Shown here one piece after another: positions 20,365-28,859 of a stretch of 64,000 nt of DNA. A program made the translations under genes and the position numbers. The DNA comes from Candidatus Litorirhabdus singularis (GTDB taxonomy: Bacteria; Pseudomonadota; Gammaproteobacteria; Pseudomonadales; Halieaceae): contig NZ_SHNN01000001.1 of NCBI RefSeq assembly GCF_026262625.1, positions 372,001-436,000 on the forward strand. Reading direction: 5' to 3'. A model generated the notes under the pieces. That model was not told where the DNA came from and did not search any database. It saw only the letters and a list, made by a program, of their open reading frames with translations. Numbering within the stretch: position 1 is the stretch's first letter; each line of letters starts with the position of its first letter.

Positions 20365-20443
20365 TTTTTATGCTCCGGTGCCGCAGAAAGCCTCCCGCGA
20401 CCCACCAGGAAAGTGGCGCAGACAACGACCACCTCTATAACTT
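20312..20443 (+). pseudogene. remnant of a polysaccharide-locus gene (copy 1)
   Basis: A short plus-strand frame reading …L-L-P-S-V-K-N-T-I-D-F-Y-A-P-V-P-Q-K-A… The nucleotides at about 20354-20392 are nearly the same as 28036-28074, where the frame reads L-P-P-N-G-N-N-T-I-D-F-C-A-P-V-Q-Q. The frame has a stop shortly upstream and no start or ribosome binding site, so it is a fragment. The parent family is not recognised. Confidence 0.5.
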
Positions 20444-20502
20444 AGCCTGGCGCAATCGTGCTGTTACCAAATTTCAATACCGCTTCAAAGGCCACCGATC
20501 GC

Positions 20503-21435
20503 TCAATATAGATCGCACAAGATGACCAATTTCAAGGCCAGAGTCTCCAGACGATTATTGCGGTGCAGACGGGTGCTTGACACAAACATCAGCCGTTTAA
20601 AGAAGCTGGCCATACCATGACTGTCATTGAGTACAGCGAGCGTTGACCGCATTTGAGGGTCAATCTCGGGATAAGTTGCCATAAAGTGATTGGCTTGTAA
20701 CAGTGACTCCAAGCCGGCATCGCGATCACCTAGGCGCGCCACCAGCCCTCTTAGCCGGTTATACAACCTCGATAATCCAGGTTCACGTGGGGTCGCCGTA
20801 TTCGCATGCTGGCGGTAACGGATATGAGGCACTGCATCATAAACCAGTGCTCCGCTGCTGGCGGCGCAGAGGTACAGCCACCAGTCGTGCATAATCATTA
20901 GCGCGGGGTCACCGCGCAGAAATTCAGCACGCAACGCGTTACCAAATACGCAGGTGCAGCCAATCGCAGAATTCTCGACAAGAGCATTCAAAATACCCGG
21001 CGCGCGCGGTATGTCGCTATCATACAGATGCTGGTTATTGGCATTGACGCAGCTCAGTCTGGCAAAATAGAGTGTCGCATCGGGCCGCTCTGCGGCCAGC
21101 AAAGCCCGCATGGCAACTTCCAGCTTGTGGCTATCCCATATATCATCTTGGTCACAAAATGCGTAGACGCCAGTAGTATCCTCCACGCACTCAAGTAAAC
21201 TGTAAAAACTGGCCTGAACGCCGATATTGGACCCCAATTGGAGACTGATACGCTCATCTCCAGCCGCATGCGCTTGAAGAATATTCACCGTGGAGTCGGT
21301 TGAGCCATCGTCGCGAATATGCAACTGCAGCGGTGAGTAGGATTGCCTCAAAACGCTTAGCAGCAGTTCCTCAAGGTAAGTCTCTCCATTGTAAGTGGAC
21401 AGCAGTATATGCAGCGTGGGGTTGCTCATCAGCAA
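20503..21435 (-). CDS. GT2-family glycosyltransferase (rhamnosyltransferase-like)
   Basis: A 310-residue GT-A fold glycosyltransferase. L-S-T-Y-N-G near residue 12, D-D-G-S-T-D-S at 42-48 and C-D-Q-D-D-I-W near 94-100 are the nucleotide-sugar and DxD-type metal motifs. The F-C-D-Q-D-D-I-W wording is typical of rhamnosyl- and related transferases of O-antigen clusters. It would add a sugar to a lipid-linked surface glycan on the cytoplasmic face of the membrane. An alternative start is the third codon (also Met). It stands alone on the minus strand, with decayed genes on the plus strand upstream. Donor and acceptor are unknown. Confidence 0.9.
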   Translation of the reverse strand: MLMSNPTLHILLSTYNGETYLEELLLSVLRQSYSPLQLHIRDDGSTDSTVNILQAHAAGDERISLQLGSNIGVQASFYSLLECVEDTTGVYAFCDQDDIWDSHKLEVAMRALLAAERPDATLYFARLSCVNANNQHLYDSDIPRAPGILNALVENSAIGCTCVFGNALRAEFLRGDPALMIMHDWWLYLCAASSGALVYDAVPHIRYRQHANTATPREPGLSRLYNRLRGLVARLGDRDAGLESLLQANHFMATYPEIDPQMRSTLAVLNDSHGMASFFKRLMFVSSTRLHRNNRLETLALKLVILCDLY

Positions 21436-21549
21436 ACAGTACCAGATGGCACAGATATTACTATATGCTGGATCACATGCAGCGATCCGATGAAGTCATA
21501 CAGCAGGCTTAACAGCCTGGTGATTTAAGGCGATAGAATCTCTATAAGT

Positions 21550-21915
21550 ATGGATGACAGTCAGCACAATCGCAGAATCACCAAAAACATAGCGTGGAAC
21601 TTCGTCGGCATTTGTTCGCCGCTGGTACTCGCCCTAATCACCATCCCACAGCTGATAGAGCTATCGCGTAGCGCAGATACTTTGTGTTGGTGTATTCATT
21701 AACGCCTTTGGGCATATAGCTCAAGCACTGCTACAGGGGTCAGGGGGCCCGGACATCACCGCAAAAGTACATGTTGCAGAATTGATTATCTACATACCCT
21801 ACCTCTGGTATTTTACCAGCGCCTGCGGGATTGAGGGGCAGCCTATGCTAGGAGTATTCGAGTACTGATCAGCATCAGCGTATTGATGTTCCTCGCCAAC
21901 AAATGCTTAAGTGGC
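21550..21915 (+). pseudogene. decayed Wzx-type polysaccharide flippase
   Basis: The plus strand from 21550 reads M-D-D-S-Q-H-N-R-R-I-T-K-N-I-A-W-N-F-V-G then P-L-V-L-A-L-I-T-I-P-Q-L-I-E, the N-terminus of a Wzx/PST flippase, but it stops at TAA (21700-21702). Shifted frames downstream give P-D-I-T-A-K-V-H-V-A-E-L-I-I-Y and then R-V-L-I-S-I-S-V-L-M-F-L-A-N-K, which are C-terminal Wzx features. About 300 residues of the middle are missing and at least two frameshifts are present, so this is a deletion remnant. An intact, unrelated-looking flippase lies at 23616-24872 on the other strand. Confidence 0.75.
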
Positions 21916-21948
21916 ACCACAAAGTCAAGATACCAGGATTCAAACACC

Positions 21949-22263
21949 GTGGGCTTAAAAGAAAAACTCAGTAACAAGCTGATCCGTGAAGACTGCGGCA
22001 TCTGGCGCTTACGCGTCACAGCTCGTTTGCGTACTCACATGGTAGTCCCGCCGAACACTATTTACTGCTTGTATTCGAGCGCAAGATTGACCTGTCTTCC
22101 TCCTCACTGGACTTAAAGCAGTGCATTAAGGATTGGCCCGGTGAATACCACTTGTCCAAAAAAACGCGCGCAGCTACTCTCCGGTTTCGATTTTGATCCG
22201 GCCTTAAAGTTACTGGAAGTGGGCTGCGGCTGCGGTGCTATCACCCTCCATCTGGCAGAAAAT
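21949..22263 (+). pseudogene. N-terminal half of a broken SAM methyltransferase
   Basis: Begins at a GTG reading M-G-L-K-E-K-L-S-N-K-L-I, then needs a frameshift near 22025 to continue as Y-S-H-G-S-P-A-E-H-Y-L-L-L-V-F-E-R, and another near 22165 to continue D-W-P-G-E-Y-H-L-S-K-K | R-A-Q-L-L-S-G-F and the SAM-binding motif L-L-E-V-G-C-G-C-G-A-I-T. E-Y-H-L-S…R-x-x-L-L then L-E-x-G-x-G-C-G-A-I-T is the signature of a methyltransferase family common in polysaccharide loci. The homology ends at about 22263. The missing C-terminal half appears at 27327-27797. Confidence 0.75.
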
Positions 22264-22431
22264 ATGGAAGGCGGAAATGAGCTGCGCAAGGCTCCGGATA
22301 TGTCCGCAATGGTGCAGCAGATATACGGCGAGGAGGCCTATCAATTAGTGCTTGAGGGGTGCCGCCGTTTGACTCGGATTGATTGTTAGCCCGGGCCCAC
22401 TGTACCTTTGCGCCCCTGTGCTCGCATACGT
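22264..22431. other. unassigned stretch after the methyltransferase fragment
   Basis: The plus-strand frame continues to a TAG/TTAG stop at about 22389 with an E-E-A-Y-Q-L-V-L-E-G-C-like helix that does not fit the methyltransferase family. It may be the end of another deleted gene joined here. Nothing further recognised. Confidence 0.35.
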
Positions 22432-23619
22432 TCACGCCAGCCGCTGCAAAATACCTTTCACCACGCGATCAGAGTTTCTGCCATCGCGGAAGGCAACCGA
22501 ATAGTCCTTAACAGGACCCGGACTGCCGGCTTCACCACTGCGAATAGCCTCGGTCATCGCAGGTAATTGTGAAACCAGATCATGCCACCCGGCTATTCGA
22601 TAATCACTGGTGAAATCCTCAAAGTTTACGTAAAGCTGGCGATCCCCCGTTAGGTAGCTCTGCAGATCAAGCGTCAGAAAGTAGATCGACTTGTCGAGTA
22701 GGGCAAAGTCGAATATCAGGCTGGAAAAGTCAGTAAGCAGGCAGTCGTATTTATTTACAACGCTGCTGAGCTCAGGTGTTTGTTCCAATTGAATAAACTG
22801 GCAGCTCTCAAGGGCGGCTATGGTTTCGGCGGAATACTCGTTAACCGGATGAAGGCGAAGGCTCAGCACGGTGTTTAGAGCACGTAACTTTTCTTCAAGA
22901 ATGGCAAGTGACCCAATAAAGTCACCGAAGAAGTCGAATGTGCTGCCGACACCATTACGGAAAGTGGGTGCATAAATAATGCTCAAGCTGGAGCTGTCTG
23001 AATATTTCCTTTTTTCAAAACCTTTAAGCATAAGGTCGCTTCTTGGCTCTCCAGTGATGAGGATCTTGCCCTTATCGAGATTGAAGGCTGAAGCATAAAT
23101 TTTTGCGGCAGGCTCCGAGCTGGCAATAAACAGGTCATTCCGTTGCAGCTTGATTCGAAAAACGCGTATCAGAATAAAATCTGAAATAGACATCTGACTC
23201 ATAGCGTCATCAGCGCCTATTCGCTTAATGGGTGTGCCATGCCATACATTGACTTTTAGCGTGCTACTTGAAATGCAATGACCAAAAAATTCTGAGGAGG
23301 CGGAATGCGTATAGACCGCTACTGCCGCGCGAAGCTGATAATAAATTCCCCTAAAGGAAAGATAATAGTAGGCATCAATGTCACGTTGTCTCAGCTCTTT
23401 TACCAGTGACTTTGCTTTGGATATCCATTTGATATCAATGCCAGAGTGTTCTGACTGCATGTGCTCAAACAGAGCGGCAGCATTGTCCGAGTAACGCGCC
23501 CCCATCCAGGCGCCAAAAACCCACAGGTTGTTATCCTTCGGCCAAATGATTGATAAGACGTAGAGCGGTGCCAACAGGAGATTTTTCAGTACGCGGAATA
23601 AGCCTCGAATTGCCTTCAT
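22432..23619 (-). CDS. CDP-glycerol:poly(glycerophosphate) glycerophosphotransferase-like (TagB/TagF family)
   Basis: A 395-residue member of the CDP-glycerol glycerophosphotransferase family. The order W-V-F-G-A-W near the N-terminus, V-N-V-W-H-G-T-P-I-K (the conserved W-H-G-T motif), I-Y-A-P-T-F-R, then L-L-T-D-F-S-S-L-I-F-D-F is the family core, and the His and Asp/Ser there are the expected catalytic and substrate residues. It would transfer glycerol phosphate from CDP-glycerol to a glycan. Its start overlaps the flippase stop by 4 bp. With the cytidylyltransferase two genes upstream it forms a logical supply-and-transfer pair, probably decorating O-antigen or capsule in this Gram-negative. 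Confidence 0.9.
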   Translation of the reverse strand: MKAIRGLFRVLKNLLLAPLYVLSIIWPKDNNLWVFGAWMGARYSDNAAALFEHMQSEHSGIDIKWISKAKSLVKELRQRDIDAYYYLSFRGIYYQLRAAVAVYTHSASSEFFGHCISSSTLKVNVWHGTPIKRIGADDAMSQMSISDFILIRVFRIKLQRNDLFIASSEPAAKIYASAFNLDKGKILITGEPRSDLMLKGFEKRKYSDSSSLSIIYAPTFRNGVGSTFDFFGDFIGSLAILEEKLRALNTVLSLRLHPVNEYSAETIAALESCQFIQLEQTPELSSVVNKYDCLLTDFSSLIFDFALLDKSIYFLTLDLQSYLTGDRQLYVNFEDFTSDYRIAGWHDLVSQLPAMTEAIRSGEAGSPGPVKDYSVAFRDGRNSDRVVKGILQRLA

Positions 23620-24872
23620 GCGCGACGCCGCTCATATTCAAGGGCTAAAGTGTATCGCAGCCGATAGAGGAGAACGAAGCTCTCCGTGACGAGTACGCTT
23701 AGAACAAGGCTTGTAGCAGTTATTTCGTAGAAGAGGTAGACCAACGATAGAAGAGCCACATGGAATAGAGCCGCTAGCAGTATGCTTTTGTTGGCAAGCC
23801 GATTTTCTCCCAGTGCGACCAGATATGGATAGCCGAGAAAAGAACCAATAAGGTTGACCAGGAATATCAGCAAAAAGATGTCAAATATCTCTGATGAAGC
23901 ACTAAAGCTCTCGGAGGTAACCAGGTTTACAAAGACAGGGTACAGCAGGTGCGCGAAGGGGATGATCAGTATCGCTGCACCGACACTCAATGCCAGTGCG
24001 TTAAAGAATACACGGTAGTTTCGCTGACTTGCCATGTAGGGATAGACCGAAAAATAAATGGGATGGAAAATACCCTGTAGAGCCTTGTAGATCTGTTCGG
24101 CAATCGCATAAGCGCCAACTGAACCAATGCCCGCAAAAACACCAAGAAGCAGAGTGTTCATGCCAGTATAAGTCAACGATGCCAGACGAGAAACGAAATA
24201 GCTGAGACCGCAACGCGCTGTGACGTAAATATGCCGGAGCCGCACTACTGGAAAATACCCGGCGTGCATAGCAATCAAAAGGCTGGCAACTCCAGCCAGG
24301 CCAGTGGTAAAGCCCTGAATCAACAGCGCTGTTACAACGTCCTCGCTCGATTTTACTAAAAGAAAAATCATAGCCACTAACAATATTTTGCTGGATATCA
24401 TGACAACCGCGATAGGTTTCATTTTTTCCAACCCCTGGAAAAACCAATTGAGCAAGAGAATATTGGTGAAGACCGGGAACAATGCGTAAAGCACTTCACT
24501 CTGATATTCCGCGAACCGATCGACGGTCAGCGTGGCGCAGAAAATTAATATCGAATAGGCAATGAACAGCAGCAGTTTACAGGTGAGTACACTGCCCAGG
24601 TTGATTGCCAATATGGTGGGGTACTTGCGATAACGCGCAACGCGCTCGGTGGCCGAGAGATAAAACCCGTAGTCCGTAATAACGTTACCGACGACTGCGA
24701 CACCTAGAGCAAATGCCAAGATTGAATAGGATGCGTAGCCCAGGTTTTTGGTTAGCACGCTCAGTGTTATTAGGGGTACAAGGTAATTGACTACTTGCAC
24801 AAAAAATAGCGTCGAGGAATTTTTGAATAACCTGTGCCTTAGTAAACTGCTCAGGTTCTGATTTGATAGCAT
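23616..24872 (-). CDS. polysaccharide flippase (Wzx/MOP family)
   Basis: A 418-residue polytopic membrane protein with about 12 hydrophobic segments and the N-terminal pattern F-V-Q-V-V-N-Y-L-V-P-L-I-T-L, typical of oligosaccharide flippases of the MOP superfamily. It would move lipid-linked glycan units across the inner membrane. It overlaps the glycerophosphotransferase start by 4 bp and begins about 50 bp after the cytidylyltransferase, so it belongs to the same operon. It differs clearly from the decayed Wzx at 21550. Confidence 0.9.
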   Translation of the reverse strand: MLSNQNLSSLLRHRLFKNSSTLFFVQVVNYLVPLITLSVLTKNLGYASYSILAFALGVAVVGNVITDYGFYLSATERVARYRKYPTILAINLGSVLTCKLLLFIAYSILIFCATLTVDRFAEYQSEVLYALFPVFTNILLLNWFFQGLEKMKPIAVVMISSKILLVAMIFLLVKSSEDVVTALLIQGFTTGLAGVASLLIAMHAGYFPVVRLRHIYVTARCGLSYFVSRLASLTYTGMNTLLLGVFAGIGSVGAYAIAEQIYKALQGIFHPIYFSVYPYMASQRNYRVFFNALALSVGAAILIIPFAHLLYPVFVNLVTSESFSASSEIFDIFLLIFLVNLIGSFLGYPYLVALGENRLANKSILLAALFHVALLSLVYLFYEITATSLVLSVLVTESFVLLYRLRYTLALEYERRRA

Positions 24873-24921
24873 TGCGATTACTTTGTTGTTATTCGATTCT
24901 TGCGTGCTACGTTCACTGCAC

Positions 24922-25338
24922 CTATTTTCTAAGGTCTGCCAAAGTCTTATTGATGAGCGTAGAGGATGTTGTTTGAGTGTATGGGAAGTAAATTATTTTC
25001 ACTTCAAGCTCTTTGAAACGCGCCTCCAGCTCCTCCCATTTCGCTGATTGATGCCAGTCGTCACCCACAAACATGTAGTTGAATTTGTAGTGCTGCCAAG
25101 CGTCCAGTTTCTCGCCGGTAGTTTGTGCCGTAGCTACGTCGACATACTTTATGCTGCTGACGACTTCAAGGCGCTCATTGAAAGGTATAACCGGCGACTT
25201 GTTCTTTGTCGCCCTTACCAGCTCGTCGGTGCTAACGCCGACGATGAGCCGGTCACACATTGCGCGGGCATTTTTCAGGACGCGTACATGCCCAATGTGA
25301 AAAAGATCAAAGACTCCTGAGGTATATCCTATGATCAT
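24922..25338 (-). CDS. tagD: glycerol-3-phosphate cytidylyltransferase (TagD-like)
   Basis: A 138-residue nucleotidyltransferase. G-V-F-D-L-F-H-I-G-H holds the CTP-binding H-x-G-H (His14, His17), and a G-D-D-W motif and a late T-S-S-T motif (the I-S-S-T position of the family) follow. The size and motifs match TagD/TarD, which make CDP-glycerol from CTP and glycerol-3-phosphate. It starts 2 bp after the asparagine synthase stop and supplies the substrate for the glycerophosphotransferase two genes downstream. Relatives can use other polyol phosphates, so CDP-ribitol or another product cannot be excluded. Confidence 0.92.
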   Translation of the reverse strand: MIIGYTSGVFDLFHIGHVRVLKNARAMCDRLIVGVSTDELVRATKNKSPVIPFNERLEVVSSIKYVDVATAQTTGEKLDAWQHYKFNYMFVGDDWHQSAKWEELEARFKELEVKIIYFPYTQTTSSTLINKTLADLRK

Positions 25339-25340
25339 AG

Positions 25341-26930
25341 CTATGAAACTCCAGCTTCAATATGTGCGTCTGCGAATATATTTGATTTGAGCTCGCTCCA
25401 GTTTTCGCCCACTACACGGCTCATGTTGTAGTCTAACCATCGGTCCATCATGTTTTCATTTGATCCGGGTAGAACATCCTCAAGATCGACGGGAAAACCT
25501 ACCTTCTCTCGCTCTACCAATTGTCGTGGCAGTCGTGTTCCATAAATCTGTTTGAGGGGCGCCTTGATAATACCGTCTTTCATTCGAAAGGATAGGGGGG
25601 CTCCCGACATATACTCCACCAGTCGATGGTCGACAAAGGGTACTCTTGCCTCTACGGCGCACATCATTGTGCTATTGTCCAAACGCCTCAGCAGCCCGTG
25701 AAGGTGTGATGTCTGCATAAAGGCGGAAACGATATCCAAACATGATTCGCGTGACCTGTAGGGCTCACTGGCGTAAGCAACAATCTCAAGGTCGCTGTGG
25801 CTTCCGTAACTATAATGGGCGTCAAATTGTGCAACGTCCCAGGCCGAGCTGTTCGCCCACCGGTAGATTCTGTCATAGCCCGAAAACGCCTCATCGGCAC
25901 CTTCTCCGCTTAGCACAACGGTATTCTCTCGTTTAACACGCTGGGTCATTTTATAAATCATGACCTCGTTGGGCACCGATAGAGGCTCGCGCCTTATATC
26001 GATAAGGTGCTCAGCCGCCTCCAGATACTCTTCTTTGCTGACCACCAATTCGTCGTGCTCCGTCCCTAAATGGTTGGCTGCCATGCGGGCCCATTCGAAC
26101 TCGTTATTTGTTGCTGAACCGACGGTCCAGGTGAAACGGTTTTTGGTCAAAAGAGTGATAATCGTGCTGTCCAACCCACCGCTAAGATAGCTGCCGAGAG
26201 GGACATCAGCTATACAGCGGTAGTCCACGGCACTCCCAATTAGCGATTCAATCTCATCAAGGTGCCAATGCTCGCGGGTGGGTTGCTCGGGAAGTCGCCA
26301 GTATTCTACAACCTTTCCGTTCAGATAATAGTGGCCGGCAGGAAACATACTGATGTTCTTATGTATCGTATGTCCATTGAAGAACGTGCGCAGCTTCAAA
26401 TATTGTCGTATACCCAGTGAATCGAATTCTTGTTGCGGGGCAAGTGTGAGTACCGCGGCAATTTCAGAGGCGAAAATCAGCCTGTTTTTTGCCTGGTAAT
26501 GATAGAGGGGCTTTATACCCAGTCTGTCGCGGGCAGCGAAAACGTCAGTGGTCTGGGTGTTATAGATAACGAAAGCAAACATGCCATTGAGGTGCTCGAG
26601 CATCGCTGGGCCCAGCTTGATGTAAAGCTCTAATAACACCTCTGTGTCAGATTCAGTTCGGCAGTTTAACTGGAAGTCTTTACGTAGCTCTTTGAAGTTG
26701 TATATTTCGCCGTTAAAGATCAACACGTGGTTGCCGTCGCCAGATACAAAAGGCTGATTACTTCTGGCCAGGGTGTCTTGTATGCTCAGCCGATTGTGGC
26801 CCATCGCTACGCCGGCATCGTTAAACCATGTGCCCTGATAGTCTGGGCCGCGATGGGACATACTATCGAGCGCGTCCTGGAAAGCGTTACGTGATTGATT
26901 GGTGCCGGAGCTAAACAGGATGCCGCACAT
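25341..26930 (-). CDS. asnB: asparagine synthase (glutamine-hydrolysing), polysaccharide-locus type
   Basis: A 529-residue class II amidotransferase. Cys2 (M-C-G-I-L) is the glutaminase nucleophile. The Ntn domain covers about 1-190. The synthetase domain begins with the PP-loop L-S-G-G-L-D-S-T and has S-G-E-G-A-D-E-A-F-S-G-Y. It is shorter than housekeeping AsnB-type paralogues of about 600 residues but similar to those in O-antigen and capsule clusters. It may make asparagine or amidate a sugar acid or amino-acid substituent on the glycan. It is the first gene of the four-gene operon with the cytidylyltransferase, flippase and glycerophosphotransferase. Confidence 0.93.
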   Translation of the reverse strand: MCGILFSSGTNQSRNAFQDALDSMSHRGPDYQGTWFNDAGVAMGHNRLSIQDTLARSNQPFVSGDGNHVLIFNGEIYNFKELRKDFQLNCRTESDTEVLLELYIKLGPAMLEHLNGMFAFVIYNTQTTDVFAARDRLGIKPLYHYQAKNRLIFASEIAAVLTLAPQQEFDSLGIRQYLKLRTFFNGHTIHKNISMFPAGHYYLNGKVVEYWRLPEQPTREHWHLDEIESLIGSAVDYRCIADVPLGSYLSGGLDSTIITLLTKNRFTWTVGSATNNEFEWARMAANHLGTEHDELVVSKEEYLEAAEHLIDIRREPLSVPNEVMIYKMTQRVKRENTVVLSGEGADEAFSGYDRIYRWANSSAWDVAQFDAHYSYGSHSDLEIVAYASEPYRSRESCLDIVSAFMQTSHLHGLLRRLDNSTMMCAVEARVPFVDHRLVEYMSGAPLSFRMKDGIIKAPLKQIYGTRLPRQLVEREKVGFPVDLEDVLPGSNENMMDRWLDYNMSRVVGENWSELKSNIFADAHIEAGVS

Positions 26931-27326
26931 AGTTGCTCTTAGGTTTTCCCAGATAGTGTTTTGTGGATGACGTGTAGCTTAGATAGGAAAGCTCGTGTGC
27001 ATATTAACAAGCTTGATTGTGGACCGCTATTTTTTGGGCTCATTTTGGGATATTGCCAGGCTGATAGTTGCAGCTCCTCAGGGCTGCGCTGTTCACGTTT
27101 GCCGGGGGCTTCAGCCAAAGGCAGCAGGTGGTTTCAGTAGCCGGTGTCTACAAGCTTGGTTTGTTGTTTAAGTGGCTGATATTATTAGCTTATTTGGCGG
27201 CGGAGCTAGATTGGTTGTTTGCGTTGCCTTCGATCACGATGCGAAAGCCGATATCAGGCAGCCGTCAGGTCCAGCTTCAAGGGATTAACCCGCGGTTGGT
27301 CGCCATTGAGGTGTTGATGCTAAAAA
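26931..27326. other. intergenic region upstream of asnB
   Basis: About 400 bp between the asparagine synthase start (minus) and the methyltransferase remnant (plus). It must contain the operon promoter. An open plus-strand frame at 27068-27331 shows a hydrophobic patch but no family resemblance and no ribosome binding site. I see no transposase and no terminal inverted repeats that would explain how the methyltransferase was split. Confidence 0.4.
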
Positions 27327-27797
27327 TTTGATCTTATCATCTGTTTAGGAGTGCTGGAGTACTCAGCGCTGTTCGTCGAGGAAGACGATCCCTACCAACA
27401 TGTATTGAAGTACTTCAGCGACTTGCTCTCTTCGGACGGTTGTGTGGTTATCGCGATTGAGAACCAGTTTGGCTTAAAGTATTTTTCCTCCTCGCATGAG
27501 GACCACCTGAAAGTCAGGTTGGAAGGTATTGAAGGTTATCCGGTGTATGCAGACAGGGTAAGAACCTTTGGCCGGACTGAACTGTAACGACTACTGAGCG
27601 AGGACTTTCCAAGCATAGAGCTCTGTTACCCTTACCCGCATTACAAAATTCCAGCCGCGGTATTGTCGGAGGATATGCTTAACTCGGGTCATGCCGCCGA
27701 ATTGGTCGCGAATTTCAGATCGCGAGATTACTACGGTCCAATACCAAGGCTATTTGAAGAGACACTGGCTACTCACTACATACGCGCTTGCTGCTAA
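27327..27797 (+). pseudogene. C-terminal half of a broken SAM methyltransferase
   Basis: In one frame from 27327 the plus strand reads F-D-L-I-I-C-L-G-V-L-E-Y-S-A-L-F, then V-V-I-A-I-E-N-Q-F-G-L-K-Y-F, then R-T-F-G-R-T-E-L, then a TAA (27585-27587), then R-L-L-S-E-D-F and Y-P-Y-P-H-Y-K-I-P-A up to 27797. I-G-V-L-E-Y, A-I-E-N-Q-x-G-L-K-Y and T-F-G-R-x-E-L are the C-terminal signature of the methyltransferase family whose N-terminal half is at 21949-22263. The in-frame stop and missing N-terminus make it a pseudogene. The two halves are either one split gene or two partly deleted copies. Confidence 0.78.
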
Positions 27798-27987
27798 GTA
27801 GTCTGGCGTCAGGAAGCGGAGCTTTAGTACTGCCCGGCGTAAAACATACCAACGGCATCCGCGATAAAGCGCGCTCTATCGCGAACCAAGACAGCACTGC
27901 GGTGCTAAATCACCAGACAACATTGACAACTTTGCTGCTAGCCAAACTAAAGTATCGGTAGGCCGGCGCGAACTGCCTTCATCTCCG

Positions 27988-28092
27988 CGAATGCACAGCT
28001 ACTACCTGTTCAGGGATTTACCGCCCAACGGTAATAATACGATTGATTTTTGCGCTCCGGTACAGCAAAATGCTGCCCCCGAGTTATTCTGA
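27988..28092 (+). pseudogene. remnant of a polysaccharide-locus gene (copy 2)
   Basis: An open stretch reading M-H-S-Y-Y-L-F-R-D-L-P-P-N-G-N-N-T-I-D-F then C-A-P-V-Q-Q-N-A-A-P, ending at TGA. The 39 bases from 28036 match 20354-20392 with only a few differences, and the frame is the same. It has no ribosome binding site and no intact upstream gene. The two copies bracket the polysaccharide genes. Confidence 0.5.
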
Positions 28093-28215
28093 CATTTAGT
28101 TTTTCTCGGAAAGCGCGACTTCTATCTCCTCGGTGGTATCAGAAAACGGAATATCAGTCGCAAAACGCTCTGTTTTCGCAATGCATCACACTATAAACCA
28201 CACAGGAAGCACTGA

Positions 28216-28791
28216 ATGTTAACTACGAAAAATCTGGAAAAACTGATCGAACTCGAAGAAACCCTGCGATCAGAATATCAGGTCCAACTGGACGCCAAAG
28301 ATGCTGAAATTGCAGCCAAGTCTGCAGAAGTCGCCCAGCAAGTTCAGGAGAAAGAAGACAAGCTGGCTATTATTGCCAAGCAGTTAGAACAAATTACCAC
28401 TCTGTCTGCAGACGCCACCACCAACAAGCGCACGGAGCAACTCAATCGCGAGCTGAACCAGCGCTGCGAGAATTTGCACGAAGAAGCGGCTACTCAGAAA
28501 AAACGCATAAAGGCCCTGCAAAACGACCTGTCTGCTGAACGCACCGAGCTGAAGGCGCTTAAGCAGTATGATCCAGCCAAAATGAAGAAAAACCTGGACG
28601 CCAGCAAGCGCAAAATGGCTGAGAAAGCCAAGGCTACTGACCTACTGCAGAAGTCACTCAACCAGACCAAAACAGAAAAAGCTGACCTGCAGCGTCAGGT
28701 TAAAGAGCTGGAAGCCAAGGTTGAGGAGCTTGAGAAAGCAGCTCCAGAAGCAGAAGTGGAAGTGGAATCTGTCGAAGAAGCGGCGGCCTAA
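28216..28791 (+). CDS. coiled-coil protein of unknown function
   Basis: A 191-residue protein that is almost entirely charged coiled coil: heptad-like E/K/A/L patterns run from about 5 to 175, and the tail is acidic and alanine-rich. An AGGAAG ribosome binding site precedes the ATG. There is no signal peptide and no membrane segment, so it is probably cytoplasmic. Short coiled-coil proteins like this are often seen beside polysaccharide loci in marine Gammaproteobacteria, but I cannot assign a function. It is convergent with the export operon downstream, with 68 bp between the stops. Confidence 0.85.
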   Translation: MLTTKNLEKLIELEETLRSEYQVQLDAKDAEIAAKSAEVAQQVQEKEDKLAIIAKQLEQITTLSADATTNKRTEQLNRELNQRCENLHEEAATQKKRIKALQNDLSAERTELKALKQYDPAKMKKNLDASKRKMAEKAKATDLLQKSLNQTKTEKADLQRQVKELEAKVEELEKAAPEAEVEVESVEEAAA

Positions 28792-28815
28792 ACTCAGCTC
28801 CGCTAAAAGCTCTCC

Positions 28816-28833
28816 CCTGCGCTCACGCGCAGG
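28816..28833. terminator. inverted repeat between convergent genes
   Basis: CCTGCGC, a 4-base loop TCAC, GCGCAGG. It lies between the coiled-coil gene and the last gene of the giant-protein operon. There is no T-tract, so it is a possible but unproven terminator. Confidence 0.4.
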
Positions 28834-28859
28834 CGGCCTGCACCAAACCCCACCTGTGT

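Noticed and set aside
27068-27331. Plus-strand frame of 87 codons upstream of the methyltransferase remnant
   Set aside because: It has a hydrophobic patch but no ribosome binding site, no recognisable family and lies in a decayed region.
20300-28100. Insertion sequence or integron as the cause of the broken polysaccharide genes
   Set aside because: No transposase or integrase fragment, terminal inverted repeat or target duplication was seen. The short matching remnants are coding and do not look like IS ends.
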